Source: Bdellovibrionales bacterium (lineage in GTDB: Bacteria > Bdellovibrionota > Bdellovibrionia > Bdellovibrionales > UBA1609). Taken from it: 35,169 bases of DNA. Where the stretch lies: positions 1 to 35,169 of the forward strand of contig JADZEO010000175.1 in NCBI GenBank assembly GCA_020850475.1, in the 5' to 3' direction. Below the pieces are notes generated by a model. It did no database searches and was not told the origin of the DNA. It worked only from the letters and a program-made list of their open reading frames with translations. A program made the translations under genes and the position numbers. Shown one piece after another: positions 14,303 through 21,748 of the stretch (within the stretch, counting starts at the first letter, position 1; each line of letters begins with the position of its first letter).

Positions 14303-14882
14303 CTTTCGATTGTGCCATCGCAATTAGAGACTTCGCAGTCCAGGGACTCTTGGTCGAGTTTGAGCGGGTCGCAGCGAGCAGAGCGCGCTCTATCTTCTGA
14401 AGTGCCCGCTTCTTCGTAACCTTGATCGAGGATCGACTTAAGTTGAGTCGTCGTGCCAGTGTCCGTTCACTTGTGTCTTGCCAGAAGATAGCTTCGACGA
14501 TTTGCGATTGACGTGTTGTTAGCGAGGCCAATGCAAATCCCAAAGACTTCGAGCTGCTGCAATCGCCAGAATTTAGTAGATTCAAATATGGCTCATTTAG
14601 ATCGGCCGCAGTTTGATAGTTCATAGCTGAAATCAAAGTTTCCCGCAGGGGAATCTCTATTGATAGGAGGTAATCATCCCAGGTTTTTTGATCCCAAGTC
14701 TTCGACTCTGTTTTTAAGGTCTCATCATCGATTGGGTGGCTATGAATATCGAGCCACGGCTTCTCTGGATGAATGGCGACAGTTTCGGTGATAAGATTCT
14801 TTGCGAGTTGTGAGCCCATGATTGGGACCTCTTTCGGAAGCTGCGCGGTCGGTCCTTGATCCGACATATTTGCCAACTTCAC
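14253..14882 (-). CDS. Sigma-region-4-like HTH regulator
   Basis: A protein of up to 209 residues. Residues ~112-175 match the sigma-70 region 4 / LuxR-like HTH: LTTRQSQIVEAIFWQDTSER, then TLARRLNLSRSSIKVTKKRA. No sigma region 2 is evident; the N-terminal 110 residues are not recognised. It could be a phage/ICE-type activator or a divergent sigma factor. The start is uncertain (GTG 14882 or ATG 14867; neither has a clear ribosome site). It heads the minus-strand block leading into the T4SS genes, which makes it a candidate activator of transfer. This is inferred from position. Confidence 0.65.
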   Translation of the reverse strand: MKLANMSDQGPTAQLPKEVPIMGSQLAKNLITETVAIHPEKPWLDIHSHPIDDETLKTESKTWDQKTWDDYLLSIEIPLRETLISAMNYQTAADLNEPYLNLLNSGDCSSSKSLGFALASLTTRQSQIVEAIFWQDTSERTLARRLNLSRSSIKVTKKRALQKIERALLAATRSNSTKSPWTAKSLIAMAQSKDDRMANNAPSYQAASD

Positions 14883-14960
14883 GGGACCGCATCCATCTCG
14901 AATGGTCGTGCTGATCCCAAGCTTTCTGTTGCCGCCCGTTGTATTGGGTAGGGCTTGATC

Positions 14961-15167
14961 CTATCGGTCTAGTTCGCGAACGACATTCTTCTGGATCTCA
15001 ATTCGAGGACTCCACTTTCCTTTGTGGAAGTGGATCGTCAGACTCCCGAACTCGATCCCTAAAATTTCTGCCAAGCTATCGAGCGCCTTCGATAGCAATT
15101 GATTCTTAGTTTCGTGCATCTTCCTTTTGTCATAATTCGCTAAATCAGCGAATTGATCATGTTTCAT
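14961..15167 (-). CDS. Small hypothetical protein, first gene of the minus-strand block
   Basis: A 68-residue protein, basic, with a helix at ~15-38 and a strand-rich end (SLTIHFHKGKWSPRIEIQ). I do not recognise it. The ATG at 15167 has a good GGAGG about 8 bases upstream, which supports a real gene. A perfect inverted repeat AATTCGC/GCGAATT (15134-15140/15148-15154) lies inside its first codons. It is divergent from the XRE regulator at 15287. Confidence 0.6.
   Translation of the reverse strand: MKHDQFADLANYDKRKMHETKNQLLSKALDSLAEILGIEFGSLTIHFHKGKWSPRIEIQKNVVRELDR
15134..15154. promoter_or_regulatory. Inverted repeat AATTCGC, candidate XRE operator
   Basis: AATTCGC (15134-15140) and GCGAATT (15148-15154) form a perfect 7-bp inverted repeat with a 7-bp spacer. 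The half-site AATTCGC recurs at 15258-15264, between the -35 and -10 of the divergent XRE gene. A shared motif on both sides of the divergent region suggests one regulator binding both. Confidence 0.4.
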
Positions 15168-15234
15168 GTCATAGCCTCCAATTTGGCCGATTTGAAGCGT
15201 CTTACGGGCGATATACGTGGTTTAAATAGACTTC

Positions 15235-15279
15235 GTCAAATATTTTCTATTGACATCAATTCGCCAAAATAGCTATTAA
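15235..15279 (+). promoter_or_regulatory. Promoter of the XRE regulator, apparently leaderless
   Basis: -35 TTGACA (15250-15255) is a perfect consensus; an 18-bp spacer leads to TATTAA (15274-15279). Transcription would then begin around the ATG at 15287, and no Shine-Dalgarno lies before it. GTCAA (15235-15239) and TTGAC (15250-15254) form a small inverted repeat over the -35 box. Autorepression is plausible. Confidence 0.6.
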
Positions 15280-15286
15280 CGGCCGC

Positions 15287-15739
15287 ATGCAGAGTGATCC
15301 TAAGTTTATTTCAGATCGTATCCGCTCGTTGCGCATGGCGAGGAACGTGAAGCAATCCGAACTTGATGAGAAGTCCGGGCTTCCGCGTTCGACGATTTCG
15401 AAGATTGAAAATTCAAAGCGCGAGGCAACGGCCAGCGAACTTGTTCGGATTGCGCAGGCTCTTGGGCTCACGCTGGATATGTTGGTCGCGGGGAGTGACT
15501 CGTTCGTCTATCAAGAAGAGATGAAAGTCATTGAAGCCCTTCGCGAGATTCCTTTCGAAGACTACAAGCGGATTCTTCATACCATAGAGGCTCAAGTCTA
15601 TTTTGCATCGAAGGACGCGACGAAATCGCGCAAAGAGTATTTGGAAGAGTTGGTCGGATCGCTCACGCAGCTTTCACAAGGGGATCGCCGACCGCGCAGT
15701 CATTTTGCAGAGAACAAAAGAGTTATAAGAAAAGATTAA
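15287..15739 (+). CDS. XRE-family HTH regulator
   Basis: A 150-residue protein. Residues ~10-68 are a Cro/C1 HTH (RMARNVKQSELDEKSGLPRS, then TISKIENSKRE), with the following LVRIAQALGLTLDMLV helix typical of the family. The C-terminal 80 residues are helical. The HTH begins close to the N-terminus, which supports ATG 15287. It sits at the divergent promoter and is followed after 18 bp by a membrane-anchored DUF4423-like protein. In TIGR02147 proteins an HTH of this kind is fused to the DUF4423 domain; here they are separate genes. Confidence 0.85.
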   Translation: MQSDPKFISDRIRSLRMARNVKQSELDEKSGLPRSTISKIENSKREATASELVRIAQALGLTLDMLVAGSDSFVYQEEMKVIEALREIPFEDYKRILHTIEAQVYFASKDATKSRKEYLEELVGSLTQLSQGDRRPRSHFAENKRVIRKD

Positions 15740-15757
15740 CCAAGGTTTGGGGGTAAA

Positions 15758-16915
15758 ATGGAATTAGAGCGAAACAGGATGGGGTCGAAGGCCCCGACGG
15801 TGAACTCAAAATCTAAAAAAACGGAAGCGACAGTCGCAGGTCCGATTGTCGGATCTCAAAAGTCGGACAAGGCAGCGTCGCCACAAGTCGAAGTGCCAAG
15901 TATTCGCCTGTCGCCAGAACAAATCGAAGAAATCCACGTCGATGAGTATTCGCTGACTTTGTTTTACGCGACTCGCGTCGAACCGCTGACGTTAAATGAT
16001 ATCAAACGCGAATTTGCAGAACCCGAGCCAAAGAAAGCCCAATCAGTAATGGAGCGTTTCATTAAAGTAGGCCTCGTGCATATCACTCCGGATGGCTCGT
16101 ACTATTCAAACTACCCAGAGAACTACATCAATTACTCGCACTACAGATATGACGGCGACCTCGAGGCGCGCAAAGATTCGAAGGTTTTCCAATTGATGAA
16201 AGAGTTCAGCGGAAAATCTGAGTATTGGAAAGACAAAACATATTTTTCGATGGATGCGTTCTATTCGAAAGAACAAAGCGACGAGCTTCTCGAGATGTTC
16301 AAGGCCATCAAGCTGAAAGCGAAAGAGTTCGCCAATGAAAACGCCAAGAAAAAAACTATTCGTGGCCTTCGGTTCCGCAGAATGAAGTTCTTCGACATGA
16401 CCTTCGCTTTCATATTCGCGATGCTAATGACGCTTGGAATGTCAACAAAGTCATTCGCTGGCGGCAACGATCCGGTCATCAATATGTACCGAGCGAATCC
16501 TGTCGCAGCTTTCAACTTCTTGAACGTGGCTCGATATGCTGGCGGTGGAAATGATCCAACGGCAATTCGGTTTGGCGGCACGGTTCCTGATTTGTATTAC
16601 GCCGCATTGGCCGAGCCGCCAAAGGCCCCAGGTTCTGACGGCGGTGGTGGGCACGATCCAAATGGAAGCAGGGGGCCGGTTGTCGGTGGTGGCGGTCATG
16701 ATCCAGCAAATCCGCCAAGCATGGGAAGTCCTTCTTGTTACTTCGAATACGAAGGGCAAATGATTGCGATCATGTCGAAACGCAGTTGCCGATTGAAAGT
16801 ATTTATCGACTTCATGAACGAATGCGGTGATAGCGATCAACCTGCTTGTGTTGAGGCCGAGAGGCAGACTGAGTTGTTGATTCATCGACTTGAACTTGAA
16901 AGTCGAACGAAGTGA
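15758..16915 (+). CDS. DUF4423/TIGR02147-like domain with membrane anchor and GGxDP repeats
   Basis: A 385-residue protein. Residues ~50-205 resemble the C-terminal part of TIGR02147/DUF4423 regulators: RLSPEQIEEIHVDEYSLTLF, a PKKAQSVMERFIKVGLVHIT wing, then an FSMDAFYSKEQSDELLEMFK helix. Residues ~211-234 are a signal-peptide-like hydrophobic segment ending SFA. After it come GGNDP (~235), GGGNDP (~262), GGGGHDP (~295) and GGGGHDP (~310), then a cysteine-containing domain (four Cys). So the N-terminus is probably cytoplasmic and the C-terminus exported, as in anti-sigma or regulated-proteolysis sensors. ATG 15758 follows GGGGG. The gene overlaps the MFS start by four bases. Confidence 0.6.
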   Translation: MELERNRMGSKAPTVNSKSKKTEATVAGPIVGSQKSDKAASPQVEVPSIRLSPEQIEEIHVDEYSLTLFYATRVEPLTLNDIKREFAEPEPKKAQSVMERFIKVGLVHITPDGSYYSNYPENYINYSHYRYDGDLEARKDSKVFQLMKEFSGKSEYWKDKTYFSMDAFYSKEQSDELLEMFKAIKLKAKEFANENAKKKTIRGLRFRRMKFFDMTFAFIFAMLMTLGMSTKSFAGGNDPVINMYRANPVAAFNFLNVARYAGGGNDPTAIRFGGTVPDLYYAALAEPPKAPGSDGGGGHDPNGSRGPVVGGGGHDPANPPSMGSPSCYFEYEGQMIAIMSKRSCRLKVFIDFMNECGDSDQPACVEAERQTELLIHRLELESRTK

Positions 16916-18099
16916 GAGCTCTCGCCAAGGCCCAAGTAGTTACTGGACTTCGAGGATTTGCCGCGATGGTTTTCACCATAGCGGCTTCTCCTGTTTTGCA
17001 TGAAGCTGGTGTCAGCTTTCAGACAATTTCGTTGGGCTTTGGTGTTTTGTATTCGATTTTGGCGATCACAGAAATTCCGACCGGAGTTTGGGCCGATGTC
17101 TTTGGCGCTAGAAAGTCCGCCATCATCGGTGGAATTCTTCAGACCATGTCACTTGTGATATTGGGGCTTGGGTCGTCGGCGACATGGCAAGTGCTGTCCG
17201 GTTTTGCCTTATACGGTTTAGGTTCGAGCTATGTCTCTGGCGCACTGTCGGCTCTTCTGTTTGGTATAAACAAAGATCAAGACGGCGAGCGCTTTAATTC
17301 CAATCATTACTTTTCAATGACGGAGAAGGTGGCCGTAGCGAGTTATGTCGTTGCGAGTGTTTCGGTTGGTTTTTTAAGTCAGTGGTTTGGACGTGGTTCG
17401 TTTCTGATAGCCGGATCCTTCTATCTCTTGGCCGCGGCATTCGTCGCATTTTTTATGAGTGAACTTCCTCCCGAGAGAGAGTTTCATTCGACAAGAAAAG
17501 AATTCGTTTCGCGAATCGATGAAGGATTCGCTGCCATTCGATCATCTATTCACCTTAAAGCTCTGCTTCCGATCCGCGTACTACATCAGGTGGAAACAAT
17601 TCTTGGGGTTTTGTGGCTGCCTTGGATACAGCAGCTCGGGGGCGGTGATGCAAGATGGTTTTCTGTGCTTGCGACAGGTTCCTATCTGCTGCGCTATGCT
17701 GTGAATCACTACTTCTCTGGGAAGTCTCGACCTGAATCTTATATGCCCAGAATTGGCTATGCGCTGGCCTGTATGGCGCTGGGATCTTTGATTTGCGTAT
17801 TCGCCGAGAATGTTTGGCTTGCGCTCTTCGGTGTCTGGACGATGGCTGGGGCGCGTGGCGCCTTCTTGCCAGCCGTGCAAGCGATCCAGCACGAAGAGTT
17901 TCCGGAGCGTGTGCGGACGACCGGCTTGTCTGTGATGAACTTCTCCACCGAAGCGATTTTCGCGCTCAGCTACTTTGTTTCGGCGGCCGTCGTTGACGCA
18001 TTGAGTATCAAATTCGCTTGGGGAATTTCCGCAGTATGCTTTGCAGCTTCGGCCTTGATCGCCGCTCTAGGAGCGAAGTTCAGGAATCAAGCTGACTAG
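16912..18099 (+). CDS. MFS transporter
   Basis: A 395-residue, 12-helix-type permease. The loop after the second helix, GVWADVFGARKSAIIGG, has the MFS motif-A pattern (G-x3-D-x2-G-x-R). Helices occur near 12-35, 45-60, 80-105, 140-170, 215-230, 270-320, 340-385. It starts at GTG 16912-16914, overlapping the previous stop, so it is translated with the membrane regulator. The substrate cannot be read from the sequence; drug or metabolite efflux is a common role for such proteins. Confidence 0.85.
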   Translation: MRALAKAQVVTGLRGFAAMVFTIAASPVLHEAGVSFQTISLGFGVLYSILAITEIPTGVWADVFGARKSAIIGGILQTMSLVILGLGSSATWQVLSGFALYGLGSSYVSGALSALLFGINKDQDGERFNSNHYFSMTEKVAVASYVVASVSVGFLSQWFGRGSFLIAGSFYLLAAAFVAFFMSELPPEREFHSTRKEFVSRIDEGFAAIRSSIHLKALLPIRVLHQVETILGVLWLPWIQQLGGGDARWFSVLATGSYLLRYAVNHYFSGKSRPESYMPRIGYALACMALGSLICVFAENVWLALFGVWTMAGARGAFLPAVQAIQHEEFPERVRTTGLSVMNFSTEAIFALSYFVSAAVVDALSIKFAWGISAVCFAASALIAALGAKFRNQAD

Positions 18100-18143
18100 T
18101 CTTCGATCCCCGATATCCTGCCTCGTTTGCGACCTTAAACCGC

Positions 18144-18179
18144 TGCCTGCATCAGTCTAAATCAGGCACTATTTTTTAT
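18144..18179 (+). terminator. Rho-independent terminator after the MFS gene
   Basis: TGCCTG (18144-18149) and CAGGCA (18163-18168) form a stem with a 13-base loop, followed by CTATTTTTTATT. It lies 45 bp past the MFS stop and closes the 15287-18099 operon before the DISARM genes. Confidence 0.75.
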
Positions 18180-18231
18180 TAGTCCGTTTGGGGTCGGCGC
18201 GCCGCATGGCTCTTGGTCTAGTTTCTCGACT

Positions 18232-18260
18232 TCAACACTTTAGCAACCAGCATCAACACT
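18232..18260 (+). promoter_or_regulatory. Direct repeat TCAACACT in the DISARM leader region
   Basis: TCAACACT occurs at 18232-18239 and 18253-18260, 21 bp apart, so both face the same side of the helix. The perfect palindrome CGGCGCGCCG (18195-18204) lies just upstream. The gap 18180-18310 holds no ORF. I see no convincing -35/-10 pair, so this is a candidate regulatory region only. Confidence 0.35.
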
Positions 18261-18310
18261 CATCAAATCGATAACAACTGGTAATAATGGCCAAGTTGAA
18301 AGGAACCATT

Positions 18311-18496
18311 ATGACTGATGAGGTTCTCACGCTGGATGAACTCTCTGACTATTTGAAGTTGTCGAAATCGACGACCTACAAACTCGTTCAGGAGGGAGTT
18401 ATCCCCGGTCAGAAGGTCGGGAAACATTGGCGCTTTTTGAAGTCAGTCGTTGATGAGTATCTGAAGGGTTCACTCAAGAAGGGCAAGGCTAGGTAA
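18311..18496 (+). CDS. Small MerR/HTH_17-type DNA-binding protein at the head of DISARM
   Basis: A 61-residue HTH protein (LDELSDYLKLSKSTTYKLVQ, then the GKHWRF wing), of the excisionase/HTH_17 type. ATG 18311 has AAGGAA about 7 bases upstream; an upstream ATG at 18287 lacks a ribosome site. Its TAA abuts the drmD ATG directly (TAAATG), so it is in the same transcript. It may regulate the DISARM operon, perhaps through the TCAACACT repeats upstream; this is inferred. Confidence 0.75.
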   Translation: MTDEVLTLDELSDYLKLSKSTTYKLVQEGVIPGQKVGKHWRFLKSVVDEYLKGSLKKGKAR

Positions 18497-21400
18497 ATGG
18501 AAAATCTCATTCCTCAAGTTGGCAGCCTTGTCGAAGTTCGCCAGCGCAGATATTTGGTTGAATCCGTACGTACGAGCGAGAAGTCAAAGCTTACCACTCT
18601 ATCGCTGGCTTGCATTGATGACGACGATCAGGGGCGAAAACTCGAGGTCTATGGGGAAAAAGAACGAGACGGAAAAATACTCGAGGCCGACAATTGGCAG
18701 AAGATCGTCGAGAAGGGGTTCGATCCTCCTGAGAAATTCGCTGCCTACTTGAATACAATTCGCTGGAATTGCGTAACCGCGACAGATCCGAAGTTGTTTC
18801 AAGCTCCATTCAGAGCGGGCATTAAGATCGAGGCATATCAGCTGGAGCCGCTTCGCAGGGCTTTACAAATGCCTCGCGTGAATCTTTTCATCGCTGACGA
18901 CGTCGGTCTCGGGAAGACGATTGAGGCCGGACTCATTGTTCGAGAGCTTCTGCTGCGAAGAAAAGCAAACTATGTGGTTGTAGCAGCTCCTCCATCGATG
19001 ATCCCTCAGTGGAAGTCCGAACTCGACAATCGCTTCGGCCTTTCATTTCAAATCATCGACCGAGAATTTATAAGCGAGCTTCGCAAAGAGCGCGGTTATG
19101 CGATCAACCCGTGGTCAACAAACACTCGATTCTTGATTTCGCAAAAGCTATTGATCGACGAGAATTACATCGCTGGTCTGCGCGACTTCTTATCTCAAAA
19201 TCGCATGGGTTCGCTTCTCATTTTGGATGAAGCCCATCATGCGGCTCCGTCGACAGGATCAAAGTACGCTGTAGACTCTCAACTAACGGCATCAGTTAGA
19301 GAACTAGCGTGGTTGTTTGAGCATCGCCTTTTTTTGTCGGCCACTCCTCACAATGGCCACAGCAACAGTTTCTCTGCGCTTCTTGAGGTTTTAGATCCGC
19401 AGCGATTTATGCGAGGTATTCCTGTCGATCCGAAGCTTCGCAAAGAAATAATGATTAGACGTCTTAAAGAGGACTTGCGAAGTCTAGTTGGTGGACTGCC
19501 CGAGCGAGAGGTCGTACAGGTCGACATCGATTGCGATGAACCAACCGAGATTCCTGAAATTAAATTGTTCGAGCTATTGAGCGGATACATCGAGCTACGC
19601 GAGCAGCGATTAAGTAAGGCATCGAAGGGATCTCAAAGAGCATCGAAGCTAGTGCTATCTAATCTTCAACAACGTCTTCTTTCGTCGGTCGAAGCTTTTT
19701 ACCGAACACTTCGAGTTCATAAAAAGTCTGTCGAAAAGCTGCTTGAAGCAAAGACCGACGAGGTCGATGTGAAGCCGCAGATCAAGTTCGATTTGCTCGA
19801 AGGGTCGATAGGAGCGGACGACGATCGAGCTTCGCTTGATCCTGAAGTCAACGAGCAAGAGGTCGAAGCTCAGATGCGGAAAGCAACTGAAGCAAGTGCC
19901 GGACCACTCGAGGGAATGCAGGCGGAATTGAAACTGCTCAATGAAATGGAAGCGCTAGCAGGAAAGTCAAAGACTCAGCCAGATCAGAAAATTCAGAAGC
20001 TTGTCGATTGGATATCAAAAAATCAATGTGCTGCAATTGGTGATTCGAAAGTCAAAGACAAGAAGTGGACTGAAAAGCGTGTCATCATTTTTACGGAGTG
20101 GGAAGACTCGAAAAGATACGTTCGCGATCAGCTACTTTCGCTAATTGAAGGCACTGATCAGTGGGAAAAGCGGATTGAAGTTTACCACGGGTCTACTTCA
20201 GTTGAAAAACGCGAAGAAATAAAGAAGCGATTTAACACTGACCCAGCGGTCGAGCCATTGCGAATTCTGATCTGTACAGATGCTGCACGCGAGGGTCTGA
20301 ATCTTCAGAAATACTGCTTCAACCTATTTCATTACGATGTTCCGTGGAACCCAAGTCGTATGGAGCAGAGAAATGGTCGAATTGACAGAAAGCTCCAAGA
20401 ATCTGAGATCGTCTACTGTCACTACTTTTTCTATAGGCAGCGGCCAGAGGATCGCATTCTCAAGGTACTTATCGACAAGACCAATACTATTCGCAAACAA
20501 CTTGGCAGTGTTGCTCAGGTCGTCGAAGAAAAATTAGCTGAAGATCTGAAGGGATCAGTTCTTAAGCGAAGTACTCTAGATGACCTTCGGCAGCGATATG
20601 AGGCTCTTCAGGTTGAAGAGGCTAAGTCGAAGGCATTTAAGGCAGAGTTTCTCGACGATGACGAGCGGCGTGAAGAGCTCATCAAAAGTATCTCGACCCT
20701 AAGAGCTCAATTACAGGAATCATCAGGCTGGATCGGATTCTCGAAAGAGCAATTCAAGCAAGCTATAGAAGTGGGCCTTGGGGTTATCGGCGCTCCTGGT
20801 CTAGAGCCAAAGACACTAAAAGAATCTGAGGCCTTCGCGATCAATACGAATGAAGACAGTCTCACCAAGAAGACGAGCTGGCTTGATGCGATTGATCAGC
20901 TGAGAACTCCTATGACAAATGAGCGCTCTGTATCGGAATGGCGTCGAAGTTCTCCAATTCGTCCGATTGTTTTTGAAGATGTTGGGGCGATGGATGACTC
21001 CGTTGTCCATCTTCACCTAGAGCACAAGCTTGCGCAGCGACTGCTCGGAAGATTGCTAACACAAGGTTTTGCGTACGACGACCTATCTCGATCTTGCTTT
21101 GCTAGCTCAGATGGCAACGTGCCTAAAGTAATTTTGCTTGGTCGTGTTGCTCTTTATGGCGATCGAGCGATGCGGTTACATGAAGAAATCGTAGGCGTGT
21201 CTGCGGAATGGCTTGAGCCAGAAATCCGTAAGGGAAAAAAGTTAAAGCCTGAACCCGAAGCAGACTACGACCGATCTCGGGAAGCGCTATTTAAGGCAAT
21301 TTCTAGAAAGAAGCATTCAGTACAAAAAAATATTCAAGCCAAACTACACAGCTCAATCATTCAGGACATTGACGACTTGAAAGCCACTCTCTTAAAGCGT

Positions 21401-21748
21401 GCTGAAAAAGCGATTGAAAAAGCCCAAGGCTTGCTTGAGAAGCGAGCGGTTGCCGAAGCTGATCAGATGAAGAAAATCATCGAGAATCAAATCAAGTCGG
21501 TCTCTAAATTCCAAGGAGGTTTGGAGAAGAAGGATCAGGCTCAGGCGCTTTTACCTGGCTTTGAGGAAATCGTCGAAAAAGCAGAGCGAGAGCAGTTCGA
21601 AGCCAATCGAAAATACTGGGTGAAGCGCCTAGAGGATCTTGCTCGTGAACTCGAGCAGGAACCACAAAAAGTGAAGCAGTCCTATCAAATTAAGGCATCG
21701 CGATTTGAGCCGGTTGGCATTGTCTACCTTTGGCCGGAGTCAAACTGA
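18497..21748 (+). CDS. drmD: DISARM class 1 DrmD, SNF2-type helicase
   Basis: A 1083-residue SNF2-like DExH helicase. The Walker A loop DDVGLGKTIEAGL begins at residue 134; DEAHH at 244-248; SATPHNG at about 281; the motif V/VI region (TDAAREGLNLQKYC, then RMEQRNGRIDR) near 595-627. The C-terminal ~430 residues are helical and charged. DrmD with DrmMI defines class 1 DISARM, an anti-phage system that methylates host DNA and blocks incoming phage DNA. Its TGA overlaps the drmMI ATG (TGATG). Confidence 0.93.
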   Translation: MENLIPQVGSLVEVRQRRYLVESVRTSEKSKLTTLSLACIDDDDQGRKLEVYGEKERDGKILEADNWQKIVEKGFDPPEKFAAYLNTIRWNCVTATDPKLFQAPFRAGIKIEAYQLEPLRRALQMPRVNLFIADDVGLGKTIEAGLIVRELLLRRKANYVVVAAPPSMIPQWKSELDNRFGLSFQIIDREFISELRKERGYAINPWSTNTRFLISQKLLIDENYIAGLRDFLSQNRMGSLLILDEAHHAAPSTGSKYAVDSQLTASVRELAWLFEHRLFLSATPHNGHSNSFSALLEVLDPQRFMRGIPVDPKLRKEIMIRRLKEDLRSLVGGLPEREVVQVDIDCDEPTEIPEIKLFELLSGYIELREQRLSKASKGSQRASKLVLSNLQQRLLSSVEAFYRTLRVHKKSVEKLLEAKTDEVDVKPQIKFDLLEGSIGADDDRASLDPEVNEQEVEAQMRKATEASAGPLEGMQAELKLLNEMEALAGKSKTQPDQKIQKLVDWISKNQCAAIGDSKVKDKKWTEKRVIIFTEWEDSKRYVRDQLLSLIEGTDQWEKRIEVYHGSTSVEKREEIKKRFNTDPAVEPLRILICTDAAREGLNLQKYCFNLFHYDVPWNPSRMEQRNGRIDRKLQESEIVYCHYFFYRQRPEDRILKVLIDKTNTIRKQLGSVAQVVEEKLAEDLKGSVLKRSTLDDLRQRYEALQVEEAKSKAFKAEFLDDDERREELIKSISTLRAQLQESSGWIGFSKEQFKQAIEVGLGVIGAPGLEPKTLKESEAFAINTNEDSLTKKTSWLDAIDQLRTPMTNERSVSEWRRSSPIRPIVFEDVGAMDDSVVHLHLEHKLAQRLLGRLLTQGFAYDDLSRSCFASSDGNVPKVILLGRVALYGDRAMRLHEEIVGVSAEWLEPEIRKGKKLKPEPEADYDRSREALFKAISRKKHSVQKNIQAKLHSSIIQDIDDLKATLLKRAEKAIEKAQGLLEKRAVAEADQMKKIIENQIKSVSKFQGGLEKKDQAQALLPGFEEIVEKAEREQFEANRKYWVKRLEDLARELEQEPQKVKQSYQIKASRFEPVGIVYLWPESN

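Noticed and set aside
16635-16710. Short repeat array in the GGxDP coding region as a CRISPR-like repeat
   Set aside because: The repeats are in frame, degenerate at the DNA level and code for GG(G)x-Asp-Pro; they are protein repeats.
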